From contig NZ_JADHEC010000014.1 in assembly GCF_015277675.1 (NCBI RefSeq), positions 1 through 64,000 on the forward strand: a stretch of 64,000 bases of DNA, in the 5' to 3' direction. A model generated the notes under the pieces. That model worked only from the letters and a program-made list of their open reading frames with translations. It had not been told where the DNA came from and searched no databases. Below, piece by piece: positions 1 through 8,773 of the stretch. Position 1 is the stretch's first letter. Every line of letters begins with the position of its first letter. A program made the position numbers and the translations under genes. Source of the DNA: Flavobacterium soyangense. GTDB lineage: Bacteria; Bacteroidota; Bacteroidia; Flavobacteriales; Flavobacteriaceae.

Positions 1-1
1 T

Positions 2-1705
2 TTAACGGCAACTGATAATTGTGGAAATGCAACAGTAACATTTACTGAAACTGCTGTCGAGGGTGCTTGTGCTGGTGCTTACACCTTGACTAGAACTTGG
101 ACTGCAACTGATGCTTGCAACAATGCTACAACTCACCTTCAAACTGTAACGGTTCAGGATACAACAAAACCAGTGATAGCTGTTTTGCCAGCGCCTTCAA
201 CCATATCTTGCCCTGCAACTCCTACTTTTGCAGTGGCGACGGCTACCGATGCTTGTGGAAGTTTAGTAATCTTGACTTCGGCTGATGTAACTACTAACGG
301 CGCTTGTGTTGGGTCATATTCTGTAACCAGAACCTGGACAGCTACGGATGCTTGCGGTAATGCTGCTTCAGCTTCACAAACAATAAATGTCCAAGATGTA
401 ACCGCACCTATTATCGCAGCTTTACCAGAGGCTTCAACCATCTCTTGTCCTGCCACTCCTGCTTTTGCAGTAGCAACTGCAACGGATGTTTGCGGAAGTG
501 CAGTTACATTGACTTCGACTGATGTAACAACTCCAGGAGGTTGTGCAGGGTCATATTCTGTAACCAGAACCTGGACTGCTACTGATGCTTGCGGTAATGC
601 TGCTTCAGCTTCACAAACAATAAATGTCCAAGATGTAACCGCACCTATTATCGCAGCTTTACCAGAGGCTTCAACCATCTCTTGTCCTGCCACTCCTGCT
701 TTTGCAGTAGCAACTGCAACGGATGTTTGCGGAAGTGCAGTTACATTGACTTCAACTGATGTAACAACTCCAGGAGGTTGTGCAGGTTCATATTCCGTAA
801 CCAGAACCTGGACAGCTACGGATGCTTGTGGAAATGCTTCAAAAGCATCTCAAACTATTAGTGTAACAGATACAACTGGCCCTACAACATCTACGTCATT
901 TCCTACAACTGTTGATGTTAAATGTGACGCTGTACCAGTTAAACCTGAGTTAGTGTTTGTTGACAATTGTTCAGCAGTTAATCCTGCTATTTATACAGAA
1001 AAAACAATCAATCAAACACCAACGACTTATACAATTGTGAGGGAATGGAGTGTAGCTGATGCTTGTGGAAACGAGTCAAAATTCATTCAAACAGTGAATG
1101 TGTCTATTGCAAATGCCAACACAGTTATTCCTAGTTCGGCTTGTAATGCAGACTCAACACCAATAGACTTAAATAATTTGTTGCCTGTTGGTACTCCTAC
1201 AAATGGAATTTGGATAGATGTAAATAATTCAGGACATTTGCAAGGAAGTATTCTATCTCCTCTAGATATGGCTCTTGGTGATTATGTTTTCGAATATAAG
1301 GTCACTGATGGATCTTGTCCTTTGAGTATAAAAATAAATATGAATGTTAACTTCGATTGTAAAGTATTAGGTTGCGAAGCTATAGTTGTCCATAATGCAT
1401 TTACTCCAAATGGAGATGGTATCAATGAGCAACTCATCATTGACGGTGTGGAAGACAATATTTGTTATCCTTCTGGTATTTCTGTAGAAATATATAATCG
1501 TTGGGGAGTATTAGTTTTTGAAACCACTAAATACAATAATTCAAGTAATGTGTTTGATGGTTATTCAAGAGGAAGAACAACTATAAATAAATCTGATGGT
1601 TTGCCTACGGGAACTTATTATTACATCGTGAATTACGAATCCTTTGATGGAACTGGAAATATTCAAATAAATAGAAAAGACGGGTTTATATACCTTTCAA
1701 GATAA
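2..1705 (+). CDS. T9SS type B sorted repeat adhesin, 5' truncated by window edge
   Basis: The reading frame is open from base 2, so the gene starts upstream and only the last 567 residues are visible. The N-terminal part is a run of about 79-residue HYR-like/Ig-like repeats, each with the phrases 'TATDACG' and 'SCPAT' and regular paired cysteines. The last ~105 residues (from about base 1384) carry 'NAFTPNGDGIN', 'IYNRWG' and 'LPTGTYYY', the hallmarks of the gliding-motility-associated C-terminal domain (type B T9SS sorting signal). The family is secreted across the outer membrane and held at the cell surface. porP/sprF and an OmpA-type gene follow, the usual partners of type B substrates. 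The precise ligand or role cannot be told from the sequence. Confidence 0.93.
   Translation, partial: LTATDNCGNATVTFTETAVEGACAGAYTLTRTWTATDACNNATTHLQTVTVQDTTKPVIAVLPAPSTISCPATPTFAVATATDACGSLVILTSADVTTNGACVGSYSVTRTWTATDACGNAASASQTINVQDVTAPIIAALPEASTISCPATPAFAVATATDVCGSAVTLTSTDVTTPGGCAGSYSVTRTWTATDACGNAASASQTINVQDVTAPIIAALPEASTISCPATPAFAVATATDVCGSAVTLTSTDVTTPGGCAGSYSVTRTWTATDACGNASKASQTISVTDTTGPTTSTSFPTTVDVKCDAVPVKPELVFVDNCSAVNPAIYTEKTINQTPTTYTIVREWSVADACGNESKFIQTVNVSIANANTVIPSSACNADSTPIDLNNLLPVGTPTNGIWIDVNNSGHLQGSILSPLDMALGDYVFEYKVTDGSCPLSIKINMNVNFDCKVLGCEAIVVHNAFTPNGDGINEQLIIDGVEDNICYPSGISVEIYNRWGVLVFETTKYNNSSNVFDGYSRGRTTINKSDGLPTGTYYYIVNYESFDGTGNIQINRKDGFIYLSR
361..834 (+). repeat. Two near-identical 237-bp tandem repeat units in the adhesin gene
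   Basis: Units 361-597 and 598-834 are in-frame copies with a 237-bp (79-residue) period. The first 156 bases of each (361-516 and 598-753) are identical, including third codon positions; differences are confined to the 3' third. A more diverged unit precedes them (about 124-360). Confidence 0.95.
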
Positions 1706-1724
1706 ATTTAACTCAAATCTAACT

Positions 1725-1750
1725 CCCGGGAATTAAAACTCCCGGGTTTA
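1725..1750. terminator. Hairpin between adhesin and porP genes
   Basis: CCCGGGA (1725-1731) can pair with TCCCGGG (1740-1746) across an 8-nt loop and is followed by TTT. The ACTCCCGGG word is directly repeated. It may be a weak terminator or attenuator that sets the adhesin/partner ratio. Confidence 0.4.
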
Positions 1751-1763
1751 AACAACAAACTAA

Positions 1764-2672
1764 ATGAAGACAAGAATACTATTATTCGCTTTGATGTTTA
1801 CTGGAGTGGTAAGTTATGCTCAACAAGACGCACAATTTACGCAATACATGTACAACACAATCAATGTCAATCCTGCATATGCTGGATCGAGAGGAGCCTT
1901 AAGTATGTTTGCCCTGCATCGTACTCAATGGGTTGGACTGGACGGAGCACCCGTTACCAATACAGTGTCTGTCAATACCCCACTCAACGGAAGTAATTTG
2001 GGATTGGGTGTCTCGCTGATCAATGATAAAATTGGACCTACAAACGAGAATGCTATCTCTGCCGATTTGTCTTATACTATCCAAACATCCGAAACCTGGA
2101 AACTCTCCTTTGGGATTAAGGCAACAGCGAATTTATTTGATTTGGATGCAACCAAATTAAATCCTGTAAATGCCGCTGACCCAAGTTTGCAAAATTATAG
2201 TAAATTCACTCCTAACATTGGAGCCGGTATTTATTTGCATTCAGACAAAGCCTATATAGGTTTTTCAGTACCGAACTTTATTGAAACCAATCGCTATGAC
2301 GACAATGAAGTGGCTATTTTCAAAGAAAAAATGAATTACTACTTTATTGCCGGAGTTGTATTTGACCTCAGTGATTCAGTAAAATTTAAACCAGCTCTTC
2401 TAACCAAAATGGTGCAAGGTGCTCCACTTCAAGTTGATGTTTCCGGAAATTTTATGTTCTATGACAAATTTATGCTTGGAGTTGCTTACAGATGGAGTGC
2501 TTCTATAAGTGCTTTGGCAGGTTTTCAAGTATCTGATGGTTTATATATTGGTTACGGATACGACAAAGAAACAACCAATTTAGCCAACTATAATTCCGGT
2601 TCGCATGAGATATTCCTGCGTTATGAATTATTCAACAACATCCAAAAAATCACAACTCCTAGATTCTTCTAA
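1764..2672 (+). CDS. PorP/SprF family T9SS outer-membrane protein
   Basis: 302 residues. A signal peptide is visible (basic start, then 'LLFALMFTGVVSYA', cleavage near residue 19). The mature N-terminus 'QQDAQFTQYMYN' and 'NPAYAGSRG' are characteristic of the PorP/SprF family, predicted outer-membrane beta barrels. In Flavobacterium johnsoniae SprF is needed for surface delivery of the type B substrate SprB. The gene lies 58 bp downstream of a type B substrate gene and 11 bp upstream of the OmpA-type gene, so it is probably the dedicated partner of that adhesin. Family assignment is firm; pairing with this substrate is inferred from position. Confidence 0.93.
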   Translation: MKTRILLFALMFTGVVSYAQQDAQFTQYMYNTINVNPAYAGSRGALSMFALHRTQWVGLDGAPVTNTVSVNTPLNGSNLGLGVSLINDKIGPTNENAISADLSYTIQTSETWKLSFGIKATANLFDLDATKLNPVNAADPSLQNYSKFTPNIGAGIYLHSDKAYIGFSVPNFIETNRYDDNEVAIFKEKMNYYFIAGVVFDLSDSVKFKPALLTKMVQGAPLQVDVSGNFMFYDKFMLGVAYRWSASISALAGFQVSDGLYIGYGYDKETTNLANYNSGSHEIFLRYELFNNIQKITTPRFF

Positions 2673-2683
2673 AAACAATTATT

Positions 2684-4624
2684 ATGAAAAATTTTATACT
2701 CCTTTACATAACGATAATAAGTGTTTTTTCATTTAACAGTTATGCACAAAAAGCCCAACTTACTTCTGCAGATAAGAAATACAACAGTTTTGCCTACATT
2801 GATGCTATTAAAACCTATGAAAGGGTAGCTGAGAAAGGATACAAATCAGAAGATATGTTCCAAAAACTCGGTAATTCCTATTACTTCAATGGCGAATTGG
2901 ATAAAGCGGCCAAATGGTATGATGAATTGTTTGCTATGGCTCCAGATCAGCAACCTGAATATTTCTACCGATATGCCCAATCGCTGAAAGCCGTTGGACA
3001 AATAGATAAGGCAAACGAGATGCTTGAAAAATTCCACCAGAAAGCGGGAAACGATAAAAGAGCCAATCTTTACGAAAAAAACAAAAATTATCTCGATAGA
3101 ATCAAGGTTAATTCAGGCAGATATAAAGTTGAAGATGCTGGAATCAACTCAAAATATTCCGATTATGGAAGCTCTTTCTACCTTAATAAACTTGTTTTTA
3201 CCTCGGCAAGAGATACAGGAGGTCTAATGCATAGAAAACACAAATGGACTAATCAAAGCTTTACCAACCTTTATGTTACAGATTTAGGTGAAGATATGAC
3301 TCCAGGGAAAGTAAGCAAACTTTCTAAAAAAGTAAATTCAAAATTCCACGAATCTAGTGCTGTTTTTACCAAAGACGGGAAAACCATGTATTTTACCAGA
3401 AACAATTATCTGGATGGTAAAAAGGGAAAAGATGGAAATGGGATTACTTTAATAAAAGTATATAAAGCCACTTTTGAAAACAATGAGTGGACTAAAGTTA
3501 CCGAATTGCCTTTCGACAGTGATCAGTACAGTGCAGCTCACCCTGCATTAAGTCCAGACGAAAAGACATTGTATTTTGTGTCAGATATGCCCGGAACAAT
3601 GGGTCAGTCAGATATATTCAAAGTTAAAATTAATGAAGATGGCAGTTTTGCAACTCCAGAGAATTTAGGAAATGGAATCAATACCGAAGGAAAGGAAAGT
3701 TTTCCGCTTGTTACTGATGAAAATGAACTTTATTTTGCCTCTGACGGGCATCCTGGTCTGGGTGGTATGGATGTCTTTGTGTCTAAAATCAACACCGACG
3801 GAACTTTTGGAGAGATTCAAAATCTAGGAGACGGTGTCAATTCGCCTAAAGATGATTTTGCTTATCTGATTGATACCAAATCCAGAAAAGGTTTTGTAAG
3901 CTCTAACAGAGGTGGTGGTCAGGGATATGATGATATTTATAAATTTCTCGAAATCAGAAGACTCAAATGCGAACAGGAATTGTATGGAACTGTAACCGAT
4001 TTGACTACAGCTCAGATACTGCCTGATGCTAAAATCAGTTTGTTTGACAGTGAATTCAACATAGTAAATACAGTTGTTACTGATCCTTCCGGAAATTATA
4101 CTTTCGCCGTTGAATGTGGTAAAAACTATAATGTGAGAGCTGCTAAAATGGATTACACTACTAAAGAACAAAAAGTAACCATTGCTATGGAAAACAATGG
4201 AAAAACGAATTTGCCGATTGCTTTGGAAAAAGAAGCATGCAAAGTGGCCGTGGGTGATGATTTAGGAAAATGTTTTGGTATTAAAATGATTTATTTCGAT
4301 TTAGATAAATACAATATAAGAACTGAAGCTGCATTAGATTTAGAAAAAATATTAGATGTATTGAATCAAAATCCGACTATGAAACTAGACATACGTTCAC
4401 ATACAGACAGCCGCGCTTCTTTTAAATACAATGAAGTCTTGTCTGAAAACAGAGCCAAAGCTACGATTAACTGGTTGGTAAAAAATGGTGCTAATCCGAG
4501 CAGATTAACCGGTAAAGGATATGGCGAAACACAATTAGTAAACCAATGTGCTGATGGTGTAAAATGTACTGAAGAAGAACATCAGCTTAACAGACGCAGC
4601 GAATTTATTATTACTGGTCTATAA
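2684..4624 (+). CDS. TPR-PD40-OmpA family protein (PorE-like T9SS partner)
   Basis: 646 residues. Signal peptide to about residue 21 ('SFNSYA'). The order is TPR-like helices (about 25-130), WD40/PD40 beta-propeller-type repeats (about 150-420, e.g. 'HPALSPDEKTLYFVSD'), a carboxypeptidase-regulatory-like beta-sandwich (about 430-510), and a C-terminal OmpA peptidoglycan-binding domain (about 530-646) with 'SHTDSR' and 'LSENRAKA'. This is the architecture of PorE-like proteins that tie T9SS components to peptidoglycan. It is encoded 11 bp after porP/sprF and is almost certainly co-transcribed with it; a strong terminator follows. Its link to this particular adhesin is inferred from the operon. 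Confidence 0.92.
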   Translation: MKNFILLYITIISVFSFNSYAQKAQLTSADKKYNSFAYIDAIKTYERVAEKGYKSEDMFQKLGNSYYFNGELDKAAKWYDELFAMAPDQQPEYFYRYAQSLKAVGQIDKANEMLEKFHQKAGNDKRANLYEKNKNYLDRIKVNSGRYKVEDAGINSKYSDYGSSFYLNKLVFTSARDTGGLMHRKHKWTNQSFTNLYVTDLGEDMTPGKVSKLSKKVNSKFHESSAVFTKDGKTMYFTRNNYLDGKKGKDGNGITLIKVYKATFENNEWTKVTELPFDSDQYSAAHPALSPDEKTLYFVSDMPGTMGQSDIFKVKINEDGSFATPENLGNGINTEGKESFPLVTDENELYFASDGHPGLGGMDVFVSKINTDGTFGEIQNLGDGVNSPKDDFAYLIDTKSRKGFVSSNRGGGQGYDDIYKFLEIRRLKCEQELYGTVTDLTTAQILPDAKISLFDSEFNIVNTVVTDPSGNYTFAVECGKNYNVRAAKMDYTTKEQKVTIAMENNGKTNLPIALEKEACKVAVGDDLGKCFGIKMIYFDLDKYNIRTEAALDLEKILDVLNQNPTMKLDIRSHTDSRASFKYNEVLSENRAKATINWLVKNGANPSRLTGKGYGETQLVNQCADGVKCTEEEHQLNRRSEFIITGL

Positions 4625-4650
4625 AATTTAAATTTATAATTCAATTAAAA

Positions 4651-4683
4651 ACGTTCGGAAGTTTAGCTTTCGAACGTTTTTTT
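4651..4683 (+). terminator. Rho-independent terminator after the T9SS operon
   Basis: An 11-bp stem (ACGTTCGGAAG with CTTTCGAACGT, one G-T pair) with a 5-nt loop, followed by seven T. Confidence 0.9.
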
Positions 4684-5200
4684 GTCATATAAACCAATAT
4701 AACATCAAACTTTTTTAACAAAAAAACAACCCTATTGATGCAACTTATAAGTAATTTATTGATTTATAACAATTTTTTAAATTTTAAAGACATACATAAT
4801 ATTAATTTCTGATTTTACTCTTATGGAAATTATTAAATAATCATAATTGACTAAGGTATTTTCTTAATAATTAGTTTTTGTGCAAAGTATTCAAAATGAA
4901 TTGTCAAAAAAAACCGTTTTATTTATACTTATATAATTCTTAAAATCTTAATAATTTAAAAAAAAATCTATTAAATTTATTAAGTCATATCTATCGTATG
5001 GGTTTCGTTTACTACAATTCTGAAGATATGTATGTCTTTTTCAATGGCTTCCTTACTTATTGAACTTTATAAATATTTATCTAAGCAAAGTAAAAGATAT
5101 TTATAGCTAATTGGACGCTAATCAAAATTGGACAATAATTCAAATATTATTTGTGAAGTTATTATGGCTTAAGCTCATTGCACAGAAAATAGTAACCATA
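4684..5200. other. AT-rich intergenic stretch without a recognisable gene
   Basis: About 520 bases between the T9SS operon terminator and the terminator of the convergent CAP gene. Only very short open frames are present. No RNA gene, repeat family member or clear promoter was recognised. Confidence 0.6.
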
Positions 5201-5224
5201 AAAAAACTGCCTCTTTAAGGCAGC
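5201..5224 (-). terminator. Terminator of the CAP lipoprotein gene
   Basis: Read on the minus strand, CTGCCT and AGGCAG form a stem with a 5-nt loop, followed by a run of T (the A-run at 5201-5207 on the plus strand). It lies 26 bp after the stop codon. Confidence 0.8.
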
Positions 5225-5249
5225 TTCTAAATTAAAAAACAAACTTTAC

Positions 5250-5750
5250 TTATATTTTTACAAAGATATTTGTGTAATATTTTTTACCTTCTGCACTAAC
5301 TCTGATTGAAAGTCCAAAATTTGTAAAATTACCCTCGATGTTTGCTTTGTGACTTGGGCTTTTCAACCAGGCATCTAAAGCAGCTTGGGGAGAATTATAA
5401 TTATAGGCAATATTTTCACTTACGCTTTTTGCTCCTAAAACTTTCATTATATTTTCCGAACGTGCAACAAAATCATCGTGATTTACTACATTATTAGTTA
5501 TCATATAGTTATCATGTTCTTCAGATTTATAAGAAATGTGATTAATCTGTTTTAATTCATTTAAACCAATACTTACTCTATAAGCATTTATCAAAGCCAT
5601 AGCCTCAATTTCTGATGAATTATAGGTATAAGGCATTGCTTTTTGTGTTGAAGCTGTAGAAGTAGGATTCTCAGAGCTGTCAGAGGAACATGAATTCATT
5701 GTGAATACTATTGCAAACAGCAATAATACACGAAGTAATTTTGCTTTCAT
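5250..5750 (-). CDS. CAP-domain (SCP/PR-1-like) lipoprotein
   Basis: 166 residues. A lipoprotein signal ends in 'TMNSC' with Cys21 as the predicted lipidated residue, so the protein should be membrane-anchored outside the cytoplasm. A low-complexity Ser/Thr linker is followed by a CAP domain (about 45-165) with 'INAYRVSIGL', 'SENIAYN', 'AWLKSPSHKANIEG' and 'FTNFGLSI'. The conserved histidines of the CAP cavity are present (for example in 'SPSHKAN'). Bacterial CAP proteins have poorly known functions; lipid binding or proteolysis is proposed for relatives. The gene is monocistronic, with its own terminator and a candidate promoter. Confidence 0.9.
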   Translation of the reverse strand: MKAKLLRVLLLFAIVFTMNSCSSDSSENPTSTASTQKAMPYTYNSSEIEAMALINAYRVSIGLNELKQINHISYKSEEHDNYMITNNVVNHDDFVARSENIMKVLGAKSVSENIAYNYNSPQAALDAWLKSPSHKANIEGNFTNFGLSIRVSAEGKKYYTNIFVKI

Positions 5751-5834
5751 AATAAAAAGTAGTTTAAGTTTAAAGTAGATTGTGGGGCAAACTTCTTTAG
5801 GGTTAATTCTGTATGAACTTGTTTAATTATTGCA

Positions 5835-5867
5835 TAAAGATAGACGTATTATCGTTTAAACACCAAA
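5835..5867 (-). promoter_or_regulatory. Candidate Bacteroidota promoter for the CAP gene
   Basis: On the minus strand TTTG (5864-5867), 21 nt, then TATCTTTA (5835-5842), a 7/8 match to TAnnTTTG. It is 85 nt upstream of the start codon. Confidence 0.45.
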
Positions 5868-6051
5868 TAATATCGATGAAATACACGTAATATATTTTTA
5901 ACTATATAATTTTCTTACATATTTGACTAAATCATTTAATTTAGAATATAAAGATTTGTCTAAATTTTTGGGGGCAGTCTAATTGCGGGACTTTTAATAC
6001 TAAGACTTAGTTTTAGTTTTTATAAATGTATATGATTGATAAGAAAGGAAG

Positions 6052-6109
6052 TTTGTTTTTATAAAAGGCCAATATATTTTTGTCTTCGAAATACTATATT
6101 ATATATTTG
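6052..6109 (+). promoter_or_regulatory. Two overlapping Bacteroidota promoters upstream of the acyltransferase
   Basis: TTTG (6052-6055), 19 nt, TATTTTTG (6075-6082), 19 nt, TATATTTG (6102-6109). Both -7 elements match TAnnTTTG perfectly, and the TTTG of the first -7 element serves as the -33 element of the second. The proximal one ends 20 nt before the start codon. Confidence 0.6.
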
Positions 6110-6129
6110 ACTAAATAAAAATAAAACTT

Positions 6130-7245
6130 ATGATTACTAATACCACAACCACAAAACCTCATTATCCCATTTTAGATGGATTGCGCGGTGTAGCAGCACT
6201 GATGGTGGTCGCTTTTCACATTTTTGAGGCACATTCAACAAGCCATCTCGACCAAATAATAAACCACGGCTATCTTGCTGTGGATTTTTTCTTTTTACTA
6301 TCCGGTTTTGTTATTGGTTACGCCTATGATGATCGATGGGATAAAATGTCGATTGGGGATTTTTTTAAACGCCGATTGATTCGACTTCAACCAATGGTAA
6401 TTATGGGAATGATTATTGGGGCTATATTGTTTTATTTTCAAGATTCATCATTGTTTCCAATGATTCATGACATTCCGGTATGGAAAATGCTGTTAGTAAT
6501 GGTGATTGGATTTACGCTGATTCCTGTTCCGCCTTCTTTGGACATTCGTGGTTGGGCAGAAATGCATCCGCTTAATGGACCGGGTTGGTCTTTATTTTTT
6601 GAATATATAGCTAATATTATGTATGCTCTTTTTGTTAGAAAATTTTCAAAAACAGCGCTTTCAATACTAGTCTTTCTTTCTGGTTGCGCATTAATTCATC
6701 TTGCAGTAACAAGTCCAAATGGTGATATTATAGGAGGTTGGTCGTTTAATCCTAAACACTTACATATTGGTTTTGCTCGAATGATGTATCCGTTTTTTGC
6801 AGGAGTATTACTTTTTCGTATGGGAAAATTAATTCAAATAAAAAATGCGTTTTTTTTGTGCAGTTTGCTAGTTATTATGGTACTAGCTATGCCAAGAATT
6901 GGCGGAAGCGAGCATTTATGGCTGAATGGTATTTATGATTCTGTTGCAGTTATTTTATTTTTCCCTTTAATAATTTTCTTGGGGGCAAGCGGAGAGATTA
7001 AAGGTAAATTATCTTCACGGCTATGTAAATTTTTTGGTGATATTTCGTATCCAATTTACATTACACACTATCCAATAATATACATATATACAGCCTGGGC
7101 AGTAGATAATAAAATCAAGTTTAGTGAAGCATATCCTGTGAGCATATTAACTTTTTTTTCGAGTGTCGCCCTCGCTTATACTTGCCTAAAATTATATGAT
7201 ATACCGGTTAGAAAATGGATTAATAATAAAGTCTTCCAAAAATAG
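6130..7245 (+). CDS. Acyltransferase 3 family integral membrane protein (OafA/YrhL-like)
   Basis: 371 residues with about ten hydrophobic segments. The N-terminus contains 'PILDGLRGVAALMVVAFHIF' and 'VDFFFLLSGFVIGYAY', the typical Acyltransferase-3 signature with the membrane-embedded catalytic His (in 'AFHIF'). Members move acetyl or other acyl groups from the cytoplasm to extracellular sugars, peptidoglycan or antibiotics; the substrate here cannot be told. No SGNH domain is fused to the C-terminus. The gene stands alone between its own promoters and a terminator, with no glycan-synthesis genes next to it. Confidence 0.92.
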   Translation: MITNTTTTKPHYPILDGLRGVAALMVVAFHIFEAHSTSHLDQIINHGYLAVDFFFLLSGFVIGYAYDDRWDKMSIGDFFKRRLIRLQPMVIMGMIIGAILFYFQDSSLFPMIHDIPVWKMLLVMVIGFTLIPVPPSLDIRGWAEMHPLNGPGWSLFFEYIANIMYALFVRKFSKTALSILVFLSGCALIHLAVTSPNGDIIGGWSFNPKHLHIGFARMMYPFFAGVLLFRMGKLIQIKNAFFLCSLLVIMVLAMPRIGGSEHLWLNGIYDSVAVILFFPLIIFLGASGEIKGKLSSRLCKFFGDISYPIYITHYPIIYIYTAWAVDNKIKFSEAYPVSILTFFSSVALAYTCLKLYDIPVRKWINNKVFQK

Positions 7246-7295
7246 AGACACATTCAGATTTAAAAAACTAATTTTTAAATGGTTTAATACTAAAA

Positions 7296-7325
7296 AATGG
7301 ATTCAAATCGAATCCGTTTTTTTTG
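7296..7325 (+). terminator. Terminator after the acyltransferase
   Basis: GGATTC and GAATCC pair around a 5-nt loop, followed by eight T. The A-rich left flank could let it also act on the convergent SYLF gene. Confidence 0.8.
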
Positions 7326-7415
7326 TGCCAACAAAATCTGTTGACTTTTGTAAAATAACACTATTAAAAGAATAATTAAAAGTCAGTCTTTGAGTTTCTG
7401 CCCAGAAAAAGCACT

Positions 7416-7955
7416 TTACATTGGTTTAAACTTAAACTTTTGTCCACCAACGGATGCTTCGTACATAAGTCCACCCTTTTGCATCGTTAAGACCATGACA
7501 CCCTTAGCATATTTAGCATTCGCTGAGGCTCCAGATTTTACGGCTACTGCCGAAACATCAGCAGAAAATTCTAATTGGCTGTTTTTAAAGCGATCTAAGG
7601 CCTTTTTAGACTCAAAAAATATCACTTCACGATAAGCTTGTCCGCCTGCCTGGAATCCGATGCTCACTTGCGATAATTTGGCCATTCCTACCATCTGATT
7701 CTGTTCATAGACAACCCCGTTTCCTGCTGCTCCCCCAACTCCAAAACCTCCTTTACCTACATTGGGAAAGATGGCATAACCATAAGATTTATCAAAAAGT
7801 GCTTTCATAAGACTGTCAGCCGCAATGAACTCAGCCTTTGCCTTATGGCTATCAGCAATAATTTTATTCTTTTGAGATTCTGATTGTCCAAAAATTGGCA
7901 TTATATTAAGTACACAAGCCATCACCATTAACCAAATAACATTTAATGTTTTCAT
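7416..7955 (-). CDS. SYLF-domain (Ysc84-like) lipid-binding protein, exported
   Basis: 179 residues. An N-terminal signal peptide ('VIWLMVMACVLNIMPIFGQ') predicts export. The rest is a SYLF domain with 'GYAIFPNVGKGGFGVGGAAG' and 'GFQAGGQAYREVIFF', the glycine-rich core of this family, ending in a short beta tail. Eukaryotic SYLF proteins bind phosphoinositides and actin; bacterial members are secreted or periplasmic and have no settled function. It is monocistronic and convergent with the acyltransferase gene. Family assignment is firm, function unknown. Confidence 0.88.
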   Translation of the reverse strand: MKTLNVIWLMVMACVLNIMPIFGQSESQKNKIIADSHKAKAEFIAADSLMKALFDKSYGYAIFPNVGKGGFGVGGAAGNGVVYEQNQMVGMAKLSQVSIGFQAGGQAYREVIFFESKKALDRFKNSQLEFSADVSAVAVKSGASANAKYAKGVMVLTMQKGGLMYEASVGGQKFKFKPM

Positions 7956-8175
7956 TTTTATGTATATTAAATTGTTGTAAAAATCAGCTACTCAAAGTTA
8001 ACAAAAAACTTGATAAATAACAATAATAATCTGATTTTCAAAACTATAGTTTTTTTTTTAATTATTAGTTTTTAAACTAATTAAAACCCTGATTCTTTGA
8101 GCCTTTAAATTGTGTCTATAAAGAGAAGATACAAACAACAGCTGAATTGAAATGCTGTTTTGTTATCCTTTTTTT

Positions 8176-8183
8176 TATCTTTG
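8176..8183 (+). promoter_or_regulatory. TAnnTTTG -7 element for the GNAT gene
   Basis: TATCTTTG is a perfect -7 match 39 nt before the start codon. No well-spaced TTG is seen upstream, so the -33 element is weak. Confidence 0.4.
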
Positions 8184-8222
8184 AAAAATACAAAACCACA
8201 AACCGGAATATAAAAATTAACA

Positions 8223-8732
8223 ATGATTACAAAAGCAGCAGTAGAAGACGTTTCTTCTTTAAACAAATTAATCAATTCGGCCTACCGTGGAGAATTTTCT
8301 AAAAAAGGATGGACTACCGAAGCCGACCTGTTAGAAGGAGGCAGAACCACTGAAAAGGAATTAATTGAAATTATTCAAGATAAAAAGAACACTTTTCTGA
8401 AATATACGGAAAATGACCGAATTATAGGATGTGTTTTGTTGATTGAAAAAAAGAATCTATTGTATTTAGGAATGTTAACGGTTTCGCCTGAGTTGCAAAA
8501 TAGCGGTATTGGAAAAAAACTATTAGAACATGCAGAAATTCATGCTTCGGAATTGGGCTTGTCTAAAATTGGTATGACAGTGATAACCGTTCGGGAAGAA
8601 CTTATTTCGTGGTACAAACGCCACGGCTATGAAGATACAGGGGCAAGAAAACCATTCCCGGAGAGCGATGTTTTTAGCCAAACCTCAAATAAACCTTTAG
8701 AATTTATGGTATTGGAAAAAAGAATTTCATAG
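8223..8732 (+). CDS. GNAT family N-acetyltransferase
   Basis: 169 residues. The GNAT fold is visible from 'MITKAAVEDVSSLNKLINSA' at the N-terminus to motif A, 'LGMLTVSPELQNSGIGKKLL' (about residues 81-100), which contains the acetyl-CoA pyrophosphate-binding Q/R-x-x-G-x-G/A pattern (QNSGIG). 'WYKRHGYEDTG' near the C-terminus is the usual motif B region. The acceptor amine is unknown. The gene is monocistronic, with the convergent NAD(P)HX dehydratase gene 41 bp away. Confidence 0.9.
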   Translation: MITKAAVEDVSSLNKLINSAYRGEFSKKGWTTEADLLEGGRTTEKELIEIIQDKKNTFLKYTENDRIIGCVLLIEKKNLLYLGMLTVSPELQNSGIGKKLLEHAEIHASELGLSKIGMTVITVREELISWYKRHGYEDTGARKPFPESDVFSQTSNKPLEFMVLEKRIS

Positions 8733-8773
8733 TTTTAATTTTTCGATGATTCAGGAATTCTCTGTTAATGACA

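Noticed and set aside
154..693. Long minus-strand open frame opposite the adhesin repeats
   Set aside because: It exists only because the repetitive GC-richer plus-strand code lacks stops on the other strand; its own translation is just a repeated pattern without a family.
361..834. Direct repeats as a possible CRISPR array
   Set aside because: Units are 237 bp, contiguous and in frame with the adhesin; there are no spacers.
7296..7325. GGATTCAAATCGAATCC as a tRNA T-arm
   Set aside because: It is a simple terminator hairpin followed by T8; no acceptor, D-arm or anticodon arm can be found around it.
7640..7665. CCTGCC-containing segment in the SYLF gene as another coding palindrome
   Set aside because: It encodes the conserved 'QAGGQAY' core of the SYLF family, so it is ancestral rather than inserted.
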